From Akkermansia muciniphila (GTDB lineage: Bacteria; Verrucomicrobiota; Verrucomicrobiia; Chthoniobacterales; Chthoniobacteraceae): DNA of 32,302 bases. The translations under genes and the position numbers were made by a program. How positions within the stretch are numbered: position 1 is the stretch's first letter; every line of letters starts with the position of its first letter. The stretch lies in contig CAMCYN010000015.1 in assembly GCA_945883955.1 (NCBI GenBank), forward strand, positions 1 to 32,302. Reading direction: 5' to 3'. Shown piece by piece: positions 8,478 through 19,979 of the stretch. Below the pieces are notes generated by a model. It made no database searches. It was not told where the DNA came from and worked only from the letters and a program-made list of their open reading frames with translations.

Positions 8478-9479
8478 TCACGCCTGCGGCGCGCCCTGCC
8501 TTTGAGCCGGGTCAAATAATTGGCGGATGACTTCCTCAACCGTCGGTTCCTGCACGGCCAAGTCGCTTACGGGCCATTGAGCCAGCGCTTCGCGGCAAAC
8601 GTCCGCCACCCGGCCTCTGGCCACCCGGATCCGTACGCTCAGGGGAGTATGATCCAGCACCTCACCCATCTCCTCAAACCGGCCCTCCACAGCGCTCCCA
8701 AATCGGAGCTGCAGGACCTTGTGCCCCGAAAAACGATCCATAATCGAAGCCAGCGGGCCATCGAAAAACAGTTTCCCGTGATCGACTATAATCACCCTCT
8801 GACACAACTCCTCAATGTCCCCCATGTAGTGGCTGGTGAGCATGGTCGTGACGCCGTTCTCGCTGTTGTACTGGCGTAAAAATTGCCGCACTCGCTGCTG
8901 CGAGGTGACATCTAGTCCGATTGTTGGTTCATCCAAAAACAGAACCCGAGGCGAGTGGATCAAGGCGGCGATGAGCTCCATTTTCATACGCTCGCCCAGC
9001 GACAGTTCCCGGACCATCACATCGAGTTTATCCTCCACTTCCAACAGTCTGGAGAGCTCTCCGACCACCTCGGCAAACCGCTTCCGCTCCACGCCATAAA
9101 TCACCCGGTTCAGTTCCAAAGATTCGCGTGCAGGCAGATCCCACCAGAGGGCATTTTTCTGCCCCATGAGCAAAGCAAACTGGCGCTTCATTTCATCCCG
9201 CCGGTCCCAAGGCTTAAATCCCAGGACGCGCGCATCGCCCGAGGTGGGCTGGACCAAACCGGAAAGCATCTTGAGGACGGTTGTTTTTCCAGCGCCGTTA
9301 GGGCCCAGAAACCCCACACACTCCCCCGCTCCAATTGAAAAGCTAACAGCATCCACCGCACGCATTTCGGTGTATTCCCGGTGGAATAATCCGCGAACGG
9401 CCCCGAGAAGTCCCGGCTGCTTTCGATAAGTCCGAAAGGTCTTCGTGAGGAGCTGGGCTTCAACCACGGGGGGAGTCAC
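8478..9479 (-). CDS. ABC transporter ATP-binding protein (ABC-2 / multidrug-type exporter ATPase)
   Basis: 333 aa; Walker A GFLGPNGAGKTTVLKML, ELSLGERMKMELIAAL signature, Walker B VLFLDEPTIGLD, switch LTSHYMGDIEELC. Confidence 0.95.
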   Translation of the reverse strand: MTPPVVEAQLLTKTFRTYRKQPGLLGAVRGLFHREYTEMRAVDAVSFSIGAGECVGFLGPNGAGKTTVLKMLSGLVQPTSGDARVLGFKPWDRRDEMKRQFALLMGQKNALWWDLPARESLELNRVIYGVERKRFAEVVGELSRLLEVEDKLDVMVRELSLGERMKMELIAALIHSPRVLFLDEPTIGLDVTSQQRVRQFLRQYNSENGVTTMLTSHYMGDIEELCQRVIIVDHGKLFFDGPLASIMDRFSGHKVLQLRFGSAVEGRFEEMGEVLDHTPLSVRIRVARGRVADVCREALAQWPVSDLAVQEPTVEEVIRQLFDPAQRQGAPQA

Positions 9480-9518
9480 GTCGTAAGCAGGTTGAATACT
9501 CCAGCTTTCCGGGCGCCA

Positions 9519-11447
9519 CTAAGCCTGCCCGACAGGCTTCTCCACAGTGACCACGGTCTCCAACAACGCCAAAACCCGTTCGACAGCGGCTTCCGCCGTG
9601 AGGCCGTGTTTGGTCCGCAGCACGTCGACCGAGCCATGCTCAATGAATTCGTCGGGCCACCCAATACGAACCACCGGCGTCGTAATCCCCTCTTCGCTCA
9701 GATGCTCCATCACGGAGCAGCCATATCCATTATGGAGCACGTGATCTTCAAACGTACAAATCACGTCGGCAGCGCGACTGTAGAACTCAAGCGTTCCGTG
9801 ATCCATCGGCTTAATCCAGCGGGGATTAATAACAGCAGCTGAAATCCCACGCGCCTCCAACATTTCGGCGGCAGCCTCTGCCATCGCACACATTTGCCCC
9901 AACCCAAAAAGAGCCACACGCACTGGCTGACTTCCACCGTGACGAATGACTTCAGACTTTCCGATTTCAAGCAACCGGGGTTGATCCGCAGGCTTCGCTC
10001 CAGTTCCCGTTCCGCGGGGATAACGGATGGCTATGGGGCCACCGCTATAGTGGTTCATCGTCCAGAGCATATCCACAAACTCAGCCTCATCCCGCGGGGT
10101 GCAAAACACCAGATTGGGAATATGCCGCAAATACCCGATATCAAATAACCCGTGATGCGTGGGACCGTCATCCCCCGACAACCCGCCGCGGTCCATACAA
10201 AGGGCGACATTCAACTTCTGTAAAGCCATGTCATGCACGATCATATCGTAAGCACGCTGCATGAACGTGGAATAGATTGCCAGAAATGGTTTGAACCCCT
10301 GAACGGCAAGTCCACACGCGAACAAAGCGGCGTGTTCTTCAGCAATACCGACGTCAAAATAGCGGCTTGGATGATCTTGGGCGAAGGAGGCCAGGCCGGT
10401 TCCGGTTGGCATGGCCGCAGTAATCGCCACGAGCCGGTTATTGGACTCCGCGAATTTGGAAAGCGTGCGCCCGAAAAGTTCGGAATACGTGGGGGTTAAA
10501 GTGGGTTTGGTGGCTCCGGTTTTTGGCTCAAATTTACCAAGCCCGTGGAACTTGTCCGGTTTCTCCAGAGCAGGTGCATAGCCACGCCCCTTCTGCGTCA
10601 GGATGTGCAGAATGACGGGCTCGTTTTGGGTTTTGAGGAATTCAAAAGTCCGGATGAGGAGCGGGATGTCATGCCCGTCAATCGGGCCGTAATACCGGAA
10701 GCCCAGCTCCTCAAAAATCACGCTTGGAAGGATGAGGTTCTTCACCCCGGCCTCCACGCGATGGGCAAAATCCAGAGCGAACTGGCCGCCAATCATTTTT
10801 ACAAAATTCGAGGCCTTCTCGTGCAGATGCGCGTAGGCCGGATTAGTTGCGATTTTGTTTAAGTAGGTCGCTATGGCGCCGACATTTTTAGCAATCGACC
10901 ATTCGTTGTCGTTCAACACCACGATGAGCCGTTTGGTCTGCTCGGCGGCATTGTTCATAGCCTCGTAACTGACCCCACAAGTGAAAGCGGCATCGCCGGC
11001 GACACACACGACATGGTCATCCGTCCCGCGAAGATCTCGCCCGACAGCCATCCCGAGAGCGGCAGATAAAGCAGTCCCAGCGTGGCCCGCACCATAACAG
11101 TCATGCTCGCTTTCCGAGCGGAGCAAAAAGCCGTTCAACCCCTCGTATTGCCGGATCGTGTCAAAGCGATCGCGTCTTCCGGTGAAGATCTTGTGGACAT
11201 ACCCCTGATGGGACACATCAAAAACAAACTTGTCCTTCGGCGTAGAGAACACGCGATGTAATGCAATGGTCAGCTCCACCACGCCCAGATTTGGCCCCAA
11301 ATGCCCTCCGACAGAAGTAGGATTCTCTTCGGACAACACCCGCACTAACTCGTCACGAACTTCCTGGGCGAGCTGGGGAAGATCATCTTCCCTCAAACAC
11401 TTTATGTCATCGGGCGACTGAATGGAGGGAAGAATCGGCTTAGGCAT
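9519..11447 (-). CDS. dxs: 1-deoxy-D-xylulose-5-phosphate synthase
   Basis: Start at MPKPILPSIQSPDDIK (11447). GGHLGPNLGVVELTIALHRVF, FDVSHQGYVHKIFTGR, GAGHAGTALSAALGMAVGRD, CVAGDAAFTCGVSYEAMNNA, YYGPIDGHDI, VGIAEEHAALFACGLA, CMDRGGLSGDDGPTHHGLFD. Confidence 0.95.
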   Translation of the reverse strand: MPKPILPSIQSPDDIKCLREDDLPQLAQEVRDELVRVLSEENPTSVGGHLGPNLGVVELTIALHRVFSTPKDKFVFDVSHQGYVHKIFTGRRDRFDTIRQYEGLNGFLLRSESEHDCYGAGHAGTALSAALGMAVGRDLRGTDDHVVCVAGDAAFTCGVSYEAMNNAAEQTKRLIVVLNDNEWSIAKNVGAIATYLNKIATNPAYAHLHEKASNFVKMIGGQFALDFAHRVEAGVKNLILPSVIFEELGFRYYGPIDGHDIPLLIRTFEFLKTQNEPVILHILTQKGRGYAPALEKPDKFHGLGKFEPKTGATKPTLTPTYSELFGRTLSKFAESNNRLVAITAAMPTGTGLASFAQDHPSRYFDVGIAEEHAALFACGLAVQGFKPFLAIYSTFMQRAYDMIVHDMALQKLNVALCMDRGGLSGDDGPTHHGLFDIGYLRHIPNLVFCTPRDEAEFVDMLWTMNHYSGGPIAIRYPRGTGTGAKPADQPRLLEIGKSEVIRHGGSQPVRVALFGLGQMCAMAEAAAEMLEARGISAAVINPRWIKPMDHGTLEFYSRAADVICTFEDHVLHNGYGCSVMEHLSEEGITTPVVRIGWPDEFIEHGSVDVLRTKHGLTAEAAVERVLALLETVVTVEKPVGQA

Positions 11448-11508
11448 GTTGGGAAATTTTGGGGAACGGAACGGGGACTTATGTCGGGTCCGAAGCATAG
11501 CGTCCCAC

Positions 11509-11844
11509 TTAAAACAAACTAACGTCGTCTGCGGCCGGCTTACGAACAGCCACGGGACGTGAAGGCTGAGTAATAATCGGAGACAGGACCGTGGTGGCCG
11601 CAGCGGGATCAAAATCCGCCAGACTGCCCCCCCCGGAAGCTTCTTTGGTAATCAGTTCGATTCGTTTTTCGGCGGTATCCAGACGGTGCTGACATACTTT
11701 GACCAGGCGGGTGCCCTCCTCATATCGAGCCAAAAGATCTTCCAGCGCCAAGCGATCCCCTTCCATCTCTCCGACGATCTGCTCAAGGCGCTCGAGCGCT
11801 GACTCGAAAGTATGTTCCTGAAATTTGGCGTGAGGTTTGGCCAT
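11509..11844 (-). CDS. xseB: Exodeoxyribonuclease VII small subunit
   Basis: 111 aa; FESALERLEQIVGEMEGDRLALEDLLARYEEGTRLVKVCQHRLDTAEKRIELI, a clear XseB signature. Confidence 0.93.
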   Translation of the reverse strand: MAKPHAKFQEHTFESALERLEQIVGEMEGDRLALEDLLARYEEGTRLVKVCQHRLDTAEKRIELITKEASGGGSLADFDPAAATTVLSPIITQPSRPVAVRKPAADDVSLF

Positions 11845-11933
11845 GTGTTTTTCCAGAACCTAATAGCGCACTCCTTCAGGCTCAACCTCCAGTTTAACCG
11901 GAAAATCAGGCCATCCCAAGCGCGATCAGAACA

Positions 11934-13127
11934 TTACCGCCGCTGACCGGCGAGAGCGAGCGGCGCACCCGGGAGCGCTTGCCCAGCCCAATAATCCATC
12001 ACGCCTAATGTCGTGAAACGGAAGAGCATCGCCAGAGACTCCGGCATCCCGCACCCGGTTCTCTTTGCCAAAGACAACAAGGACTCCGCCCCATTCACAG
12101 CCGCAGCAAACCGCGCCTCCGGATCGGTTAATCGCAGACGCTGCACTAACTCGACACCACGCCGCGTATAGACGGGAGATCCATTGGGATCAGCACGCAA
12201 TCCCGCAGGGAGGCGATCGAGTTTAGATTGGCGAAGCGCGTGAAGCACCCAGTTATCCGCGTCATCACCGGATGCAGGAAATTTCGCAGCGAAATCAGGA
12301 AGGGAATCCATGCGCTCAAACTCAAATGGCACGCGCCCCGCCGTCCAAAGTGTGGCAAAAAGACGGTGTCCGTGTTCGCGAACCAGCGGCACCACGTCTT
12401 CCTGAGAGATGACTCCGCGCAACGCCAGATAGAGAAACAGCGGACAACCCGAAACAGCCTGAGCCTGCTGAGCTTCAATAATTTGACCCAAACTAGCCTG
12501 CTCGAGCACGGCTAGCGACTCGCGGCAATACAAAGCAAAGTTGCGCGTGGAAGCGAAAACAAACCGGCCACGATTCACATAAACCTCAATAGGCGATCTA
12601 TTTACAAAGAAGCGAAGAACCCCAGTCAAACGGTCACCGAATGCCATTTGCAACGCAGCCTGGACCTGAAAAAAACCGGTATGCCCGCTAAACGCTGAAC
12701 GAGCCTGGTCGTAAAACAGGAGGTCCCGAGCAGGGGAGGAAGGAGGAATCGGCTGGGCAACTAGTTTAGACAACACCTCTGCCATCGTATCTCGCCCCAC
12801 AGGCCGCATGAGGACTCGCCGGACATTTGGATACCTTTCCTCAATCACATCAGCCTCTCCGGTGGCATTCATGAGCAACACCGGCACATTTGCCGTGGCA
12901 GGATCACTAAGCAACCGGAGACAGACAGCCTCAGCCTTCAAATCCGGCAAGGCATCGGAAAGGAAGATTAAGTCGGGCTGGGCAACCTGGATTCGATCAA
13001 AAGCATCCAGCCCGCGCTGAGCCACCAGCACATCTACCGGCACGCCCGGATACTGCTGTGCGAGCACGGTTTCCGCAAGCCGTGCAGAGGCAAGGGTATC
13101 ATCAATAGCGAGAATTTTCTGGAACAT
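11934..13127 (-). CDS. Receiver-like domain plus PatA/DUF4388-like domain protein
   Basis: From MFQKILAIDDTLASARLAETVL: CheY-like N-terminus, then FFQVQAALQMAFGDRLTGVLRFFVNRSPIEVYVNRGRFVFASTRN...LAVLEQASLGQIIEAQQAQAVSGCPLFLYLALRGVISQEDVVPLVREHGHRLFATLWTAGRVPFEFE (DUF4388/PatA-like). Start placed at internal Met. Confidence 0.7.
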   Translation of the reverse strand: MFQKILAIDDTLASARLAETVLAQQYPGVPVDVLVAQRGLDAFDRIQVAQPDLIFLSDALPDLKAEAVCLRLLSDPATANVPVLLMNATGEADVIEERYPNVRRVLMRPVGRDTMAEVLSKLVAQPIPPSSPARDLLFYDQARSAFSGHTGFFQVQAALQMAFGDRLTGVLRFFVNRSPIEVYVNRGRFVFASTRNFALYCRESLAVLEQASLGQIIEAQQAQAVSGCPLFLYLALRGVISQEDVVPLVREHGHRLFATLWTAGRVPFEFERMDSLPDFAAKFPASGDDADNWVLHALRQSKLDRLPAGLRADPNGSPVYTRRGVELVQRLRLTDPEARFAAAVNGAESLLSLAKRTGCGMPESLAMLFRFTTLGVMDYWAGQALPGAPLALAGQRR

Positions 13128-13312
13128 GACCGGGGTGTACACCCGGCATGGCCCCGCCGGGCATCCAGACACCCTAGATTTAAGCCAGCCACGGTCAAGG
13201 CCCGTCCGTCAAAGCTGTTGAATGACCTCACATCCCGCCCCAATGCAGTCTCTCGGTGACGCTCCTTTTTGCTCGCTCCGTGGGACGCGGGTTTGCAGGG
13301 TTATAGATTCCT

Positions 13313-14641
13313 ATGAATTCTGAAGTCCGCGTCCGATTTGCTCCCTCTCCTACCGGTTACCTGCATGTAGGCGGGGCTCGTACGGCCCTTTTCAACTGGC
13401 TCCACGCGCGTCACTGCGGCGGCAAGCTTGTGCTCCGCATTGAGGACACCGACAAAGCTCGCAACTCTCAGGAGGCCGTTCAGGTCATTCTCGACGGAAT
13501 GCGCTGGCTGGGGCTCAACTGGGATGAGGGCCCAGAAGTAGGCGGAGCATACGGCCCGTATTTTCAGTCCGAACGTGAGGAAATTTACGAACGCTATTTT
13601 CAGGAACTCAAAGCGGGAGGCCACCTTTACGAAGACAACGGTTCCTGGCGTTTCCGTTCGCCCCGCGAAATCGTGGTCGTCGATGACATGATTTGTGGGC
13701 GGATTGAGTTTGATCTCAGCAACCCCGGCACGCATCCCGACATTACAATCCGGCGACCGGACGGGTCGTGGATTTTCCATTTCGTAAATGTCGTCGATGA
13801 CATCGAAATGAAGATCACCCACGTCATTCGCGGAGAAGATCATCTTTCAAACACCCCCAAACATCTCGAGCTCTTTAAAGTACTCGGTCGTACGCCGCCC
13901 CGGTACGGGCACATTCCGCTTATCCTGAACAAGGACGGCTCGAAAATGAGCAAGCGGGACGAGGGTGCCAGCATTACAACTTATATTGAGGCAGGGTACG
14001 TTCCGGAGGCCGTTCGCAATTACCTTTGCATGCTCGGGTGGTCGCCCAAAGACAACCGTGAGAAAATCGACATCGAAGAGACCATCCGAATCTTCGAACT
14101 CGAAAAGGTCAACCGCAGGAATGCGCACTTTGATTTAGATAAATGCTTTTGGATTAACGGGCAGTATCTCGCGCAGATGAGTATCGAGCGCTTCAGGGAA
14201 CTGAGCATTCCGTTTTTGCAGAAAGCCGGCGTCGTTTTCGGCTCCAACGAGGCCCTCACGCCCGTCCTGACCATTGTTAAAGAGAAGATCAAACACCTCA
14301 CCGAAGTACCCGCCTGGGTGAGCTACTTCTTCACCGAGGATTATGCGTTTGATCCGGAAGCCAAACAGAAAACCCTCAGTCCGGCACACGCGGCAGACCG
14401 GCTGCGAGAATTGGCAGGGGCATTCGCGTCCACGGATCCGTGGGATGTCGCCGCAATTGAGGCCTGCCTAAAAACCACAGCCTCCCGGCTTGGGATTAAA
14501 ACGGGGGAACTCGTGCACCCGACCCGTGTCGCAGTCAGCGGCCGCTCAGTCGGACCGAGTCTTTACCACATGCTCGAAGTCTTGGGCCGCGACCGGACGG
14601 TGGCCCGGATGCGGCACACTGCCGATTCTCACTGCGGTTAA
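13313..14641 (+). CDS. gltX: Glutamyl-tRNA synthetase
   Basis: 442 aa; VRFAPSPTGYLHVGGARTALFNWLHAR, VLRIEDTDKARN, FHFVNVVDDIEMKITHVIRGEDHLSNTPKHLEL, DGSKMSKRDEGASI. Confidence 0.96.
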   Translation: MNSEVRVRFAPSPTGYLHVGGARTALFNWLHARHCGGKLVLRIEDTDKARNSQEAVQVILDGMRWLGLNWDEGPEVGGAYGPYFQSEREEIYERYFQELKAGGHLYEDNGSWRFRSPREIVVVDDMICGRIEFDLSNPGTHPDITIRRPDGSWIFHFVNVVDDIEMKITHVIRGEDHLSNTPKHLELFKVLGRTPPRYGHIPLILNKDGSKMSKRDEGASITTYIEAGYVPEAVRNYLCMLGWSPKDNREKIDIEETIRIFELEKVNRRNAHFDLDKCFWINGQYLAQMSIERFRELSIPFLQKAGVVFGSNEALTPVLTIVKEKIKHLTEVPAWVSYFFTEDYAFDPEAKQKTLSPAHAADRLRELAGAFASTDPWDVAAIEACLKTTASRLGIKTGELVHPTRVAVSGRSVGPSLYHMLEVLGRDRTVARMRHTADSHCG

Positions 14642-15585
14642 TGGCCGTGAGAGCTTCGCCGCACGTCTACACAATTGAAGATCTGCGGCATTGGGAGAAC
14701 GCCGCCGGAGACGTCCTGCCCGCGATTAAGTTCGCGGTCATAGGAGACCCGGTGGCGCATTCCGCTTCGCCGCCAATGCACATGGCGGCGTTGGCAGCCT
14801 GCGGCATTGATTACAGCTACGTACGGCTGCACATCCACGCCAACGACCTGCCGGAGGCCGCTGGACTGCTTGTGCGCAACGGTTTTTGGGGAGCGAACCT
14901 CACCATCCCCCACAAAGCGTCTATAATCCCTTTGCTCGTAACCGTAGACCCTCGAGCAACTTTGTTTGGTGTCGTAAACACCGTCGCGATTCGCGAAGGC
15001 GGACTCCACGGCTACAACACCGACGGCCCCGGCTTGGCTCGTGCGATCCACGCGGATTTCGGAGCGAGCTTGGGAGATCTTTGTCCGCTTGTGCTTGGGG
15101 CCGGGGGTGGTGCGGGGCGAGCGATTGCGATCCAGTGCGTCATCGAGGGATGCAAAAGGATTACACTCGTCAATAGAACCCAATCCAAAGCGGAAGCACT
15201 CGCCGTTCAGCTCCGGGACATTGCCCGGAACCTTCATCCAAACGGCAAAATCCAAATCGAATGTGCCTCTCCCGAAAGTCAGGGCTTAGGTCGCCATTCT
15301 ACTGAAAGCGAATTGATCCTTCAGTGCAGTTCCCTCGGCATGAAAGAAGGAGATGCTTCGCCTTTCCCCGCAGAACTGCTCACCAGCAATCATTTGGTCT
15401 ACGACACAATTTACAGTCGGCCAACCCGCCTATTGGAGGACGCCCAAAGCGTCGGGGCGCGAACCTCCGACGGACTTTCGATGTTATTACACCAAGGTGC
15501 CCTCGCCTTTGAAATTTGGTTTCCCGACAAAGAGGCACCGCTTCAAATTATGAAGCAGGCTCTTGCTCAGGCCGTATCAAAATAG
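14641..15585 (+). CDS. aroE: Shikimate dehydrogenase
   Basis: FAVIGDPVAHSASPPMHMAAL, GANLTIPHK, GVVNTVAIREGGLHGYNTDGPGLARAI, VLGAGGGAGRAIAIQCVIEGCKRITLVNRT. Confidence 0.93.
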   Translation: MAVRASPHVYTIEDLRHWENAAGDVLPAIKFAVIGDPVAHSASPPMHMAALAACGIDYSYVRLHIHANDLPEAAGLLVRNGFWGANLTIPHKASIIPLLVTVDPRATLFGVVNTVAIREGGLHGYNTDGPGLARAIHADFGASLGDLCPLVLGAGGGAGRAIAIQCVIEGCKRITLVNRTQSKAEALAVQLRDIARNLHPNGKIQIECASPESQGLGRHSTESELILQCSSLGMKEGDASPFPAELLTSNHLVYDTIYSRPTRLLEDAQSVGARTSDGLSMLLHQGALAFEIWFPDKEAPLQIMKQALAQAVSK

Positions 15586-15604
15586 CTCCCCCAATTTCCC
15601 CACC

Positions 15605-17071
15605 ATGGATCCGCTCATTCTCGCAATTGATATCGGCACTTCTTCCAGTCGGACGGCTTTTTTCGACCACACCGGACAGCGCATTCTCGACTCCACGGCG
15701 CAACAAACATACCCGCTTCTGACCACAAGTGATGGAGGGGCAGAATTGGAGCCGCACGTCCTATTGGAAGCCATCCTTTCCTGTCTCGGGAAAACTTTGG
15801 CCTTCGCGCGTACAGAACCCAGGCTCACCGGGCGTCCCATCGCGGGAATTGGCGTGTCCTGTTTCTGGCACAGCCTCGTCGGCACAGATGCCTCAGGGAG
15901 CCCAATGACCAAGATCATCACGTGGGCCGATGCAAGGTGCCGCGAAGATGCGGCAAAACTTCGCGAATTCCTCGCGGAGGAAGAAGTCCACGCGCGCACG
16001 GGGTGTATGCTGCGCACATCCTTTTGGCCGGCCAAACTTGTATGGCTCAACCGGACCGAACCCGAACTTTTTGCAAACATTAAGCGTTGGCTTTCACCGG
16101 CCGAATGGCTCCAGGAAACCCTCATAGGCAAGGCTCACTGCGCACTTGGAATGGCCACGGGCACGGGTCTGTTTGATCCGACCCGCCTTGAATGGGACGA
16201 GGCCCTCCTCGATACCTGTGCGGTCCGCCGCGAGCAGCTCCCAACGGTAAGCGATGAGCCAATTATTGTGACGGGCAGACTAGCCGCACAATTCCCTGAG
16301 CTCGCAGGTGTCCCATGGTTCCCTGCAATCGGCGACGGAGCCGCATCCAATCTTGGTTCCGGATGCACCGAGCCCGGATTGGCCGCCATCAATGTCGGCA
16401 CCAGTGCAGCGTTGCGGATCATGTGCGCCGGTCCGGTAGCAAAAGCGCCCTTCGGTCTCTTTTGCTATCGTGTGGATGCAGAACGTTACCTTGTTGGCGG
16501 AGCTGTCAGTAATGCTGGAAACCTGCGCGCTTGGTGCCTGCGCGAGTTACAGCAGTGTTCGCCCGAGCAGCTCGAAATTGAACTAGCCGATCGTCCGGGG
16601 CCCGAGCATGGACTCACCGTTCTACCGTTCTGGACAGCCGAACGTGCTCCGACATGGAACGAGGATCTCCGCGGCAGTATCCTCGGCATCACTCAGGCCA
16701 CAACCTCCATCGACCTGCTTCAGGCGATCACCGAAGCGACCTACCACCGCCTCGCACTGATTGCCGAACTCTTGATCTCAAGCACTGGGCAAGCGCCTAA
16801 GTTTTTCGTATCCGGCGGGATTCAAAATTCACAAACTGCATTGCAACGCCTCACCGACGTGCTGAATCACCCGGTTTACGCCAATCCAGAACCGGAAGCG
16901 TCAATTCGCGGTGCGGCAATTTACGCCATGGAAAAACTGAGCCTGCCTGTGGCCCCTCTCGAGAAGACTAGGCAGCTTCAACCACGCAAAGGGATTGCAC
17001 ACGCTTACCGTGATGCCCGTAAAAAACAAGTGACGCTCGAGCATTTGCTCGAACGCCATTGGAGACACTAA
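15605..17071 (+). CDS. FGGY-family carbohydrate kinase (gluconokinase-like)
   Basis: From MDPLILAIDIGTSSSRTAFFDHTGQRILDS; GVSCFWHSLVGTD, ITWADARC, GDGAASNLGSGCTEPGLAAINVGTSAALRI, FFVSGGIQNSQTALQRLTDVLNHPV. Start placed at the internal Met. Confidence 0.9.
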   Translation: MDPLILAIDIGTSSSRTAFFDHTGQRILDSTAQQTYPLLTTSDGGAELEPHVLLEAILSCLGKTLAFARTEPRLTGRPIAGIGVSCFWHSLVGTDASGSPMTKIITWADARCREDAAKLREFLAEEEVHARTGCMLRTSFWPAKLVWLNRTEPELFANIKRWLSPAEWLQETLIGKAHCALGMATGTGLFDPTRLEWDEALLDTCAVRREQLPTVSDEPIIVTGRLAAQFPELAGVPWFPAIGDGAASNLGSGCTEPGLAAINVGTSAALRIMCAGPVAKAPFGLFCYRVDAERYLVGGAVSNAGNLRAWCLRELQQCSPEQLEIELADRPGPEHGLTVLPFWTAERAPTWNEDLRGSILGITQATTSIDLLQAITEATYHRLALIAELLISSTGQAPKFFVSGGIQNSQTALQRLTDVLNHPVYANPEPEASIRGAAIYAMEKLSLPVAPLEKTRQLQPRKGIAHAYRDARKKQVTLEHLLERHWRH

Positions 17072-17107
17072 TCAGACTTCGAATAGGGAAGCGTCGGCTG
17101 ATCGCGA

Positions 17108-17530
17108 CTAATGGCGGCGGCGCTTGACCTTCAACTGGGCAAACGACTTCGCAAGCATCACTTGAACAGCGGCAATTTCCTCGGAACTGATCTGCGCACC
17201 CTTCTCCGCAGCTTCCTTGATCCGGGCTTGTGCCCGTTCGACGGCTGCCTGAGCTGCGGCCTCGTCAATGTGCTGCTCTTCAAGCGCCATATCCGCGAGA
17301 ACACTGACTCTCGTCTGGGTGACTTCCGCGAAGCCCTCCCCAATTGCCAAATGCAGCTTGTGGGCATCCTTGGTCACGACGACTTCGCCCGGATTAATCC
17401 GAGTCATTAGCGGAACGTGCATGGGGTAGATCCCCATCTCACCGAGCTCGGCAGGAAGGAGGACCATTTCCACATCGTCGCTGTACGCGACCCCTTCGGG
17501 TGTAAGGATTTCGAGTTTGAGAGTAGCCAT
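17108..17530 (-). CDS. atpC: ATP synthase F1 epsilon subunit
   Basis: From MATLKLEILTPEGVAYSDDVEMVLLPAELGEMGIYPMHVPLMTRINPGEVVV; last gene of the atp operon. Confidence 0.93.
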   Translation of the reverse strand: MATLKLEILTPEGVAYSDDVEMVLLPAELGEMGIYPMHVPLMTRINPGEVVVTKDAHKLHLAIGEGFAEVTQTRVSVLADMALEEQHIDEAAAQAAVERAQARIKEAAEKGAQISSEEIAAVQVMLAKSFAQLKVKRRRH

Positions 17531-17616
17531 CAGAAGAAAACAGTTCGCGGAGACAAAAGCCTTCAGCAAAATGGAGTAGGAGACACAGGATCTCACACTC
17601 CATTTATCGTTGCAGA

Positions 17617-19973
<2,357 letters not shown>

Positions 19974-19979
19974 TTGCCG

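Noticed and set aside
13301-13843. 180-aa minus-strand ORF
   Set aside because: Antisense to gltX; shadow ORF.
14638-15255. 205-aa minus-strand ORF
   Set aside because: Antisense to aroE; shadow ORF.
15577-16131. 184-aa minus-strand ORF
   Set aside because: Antisense to the FGGY kinase; shadow ORF.
17072-17107. Inverted tcag...ctga segment between the FGGY kinase and atpC
   Set aside because: Pairing is interrupted and there is no T-tract; too weak to call a terminator.
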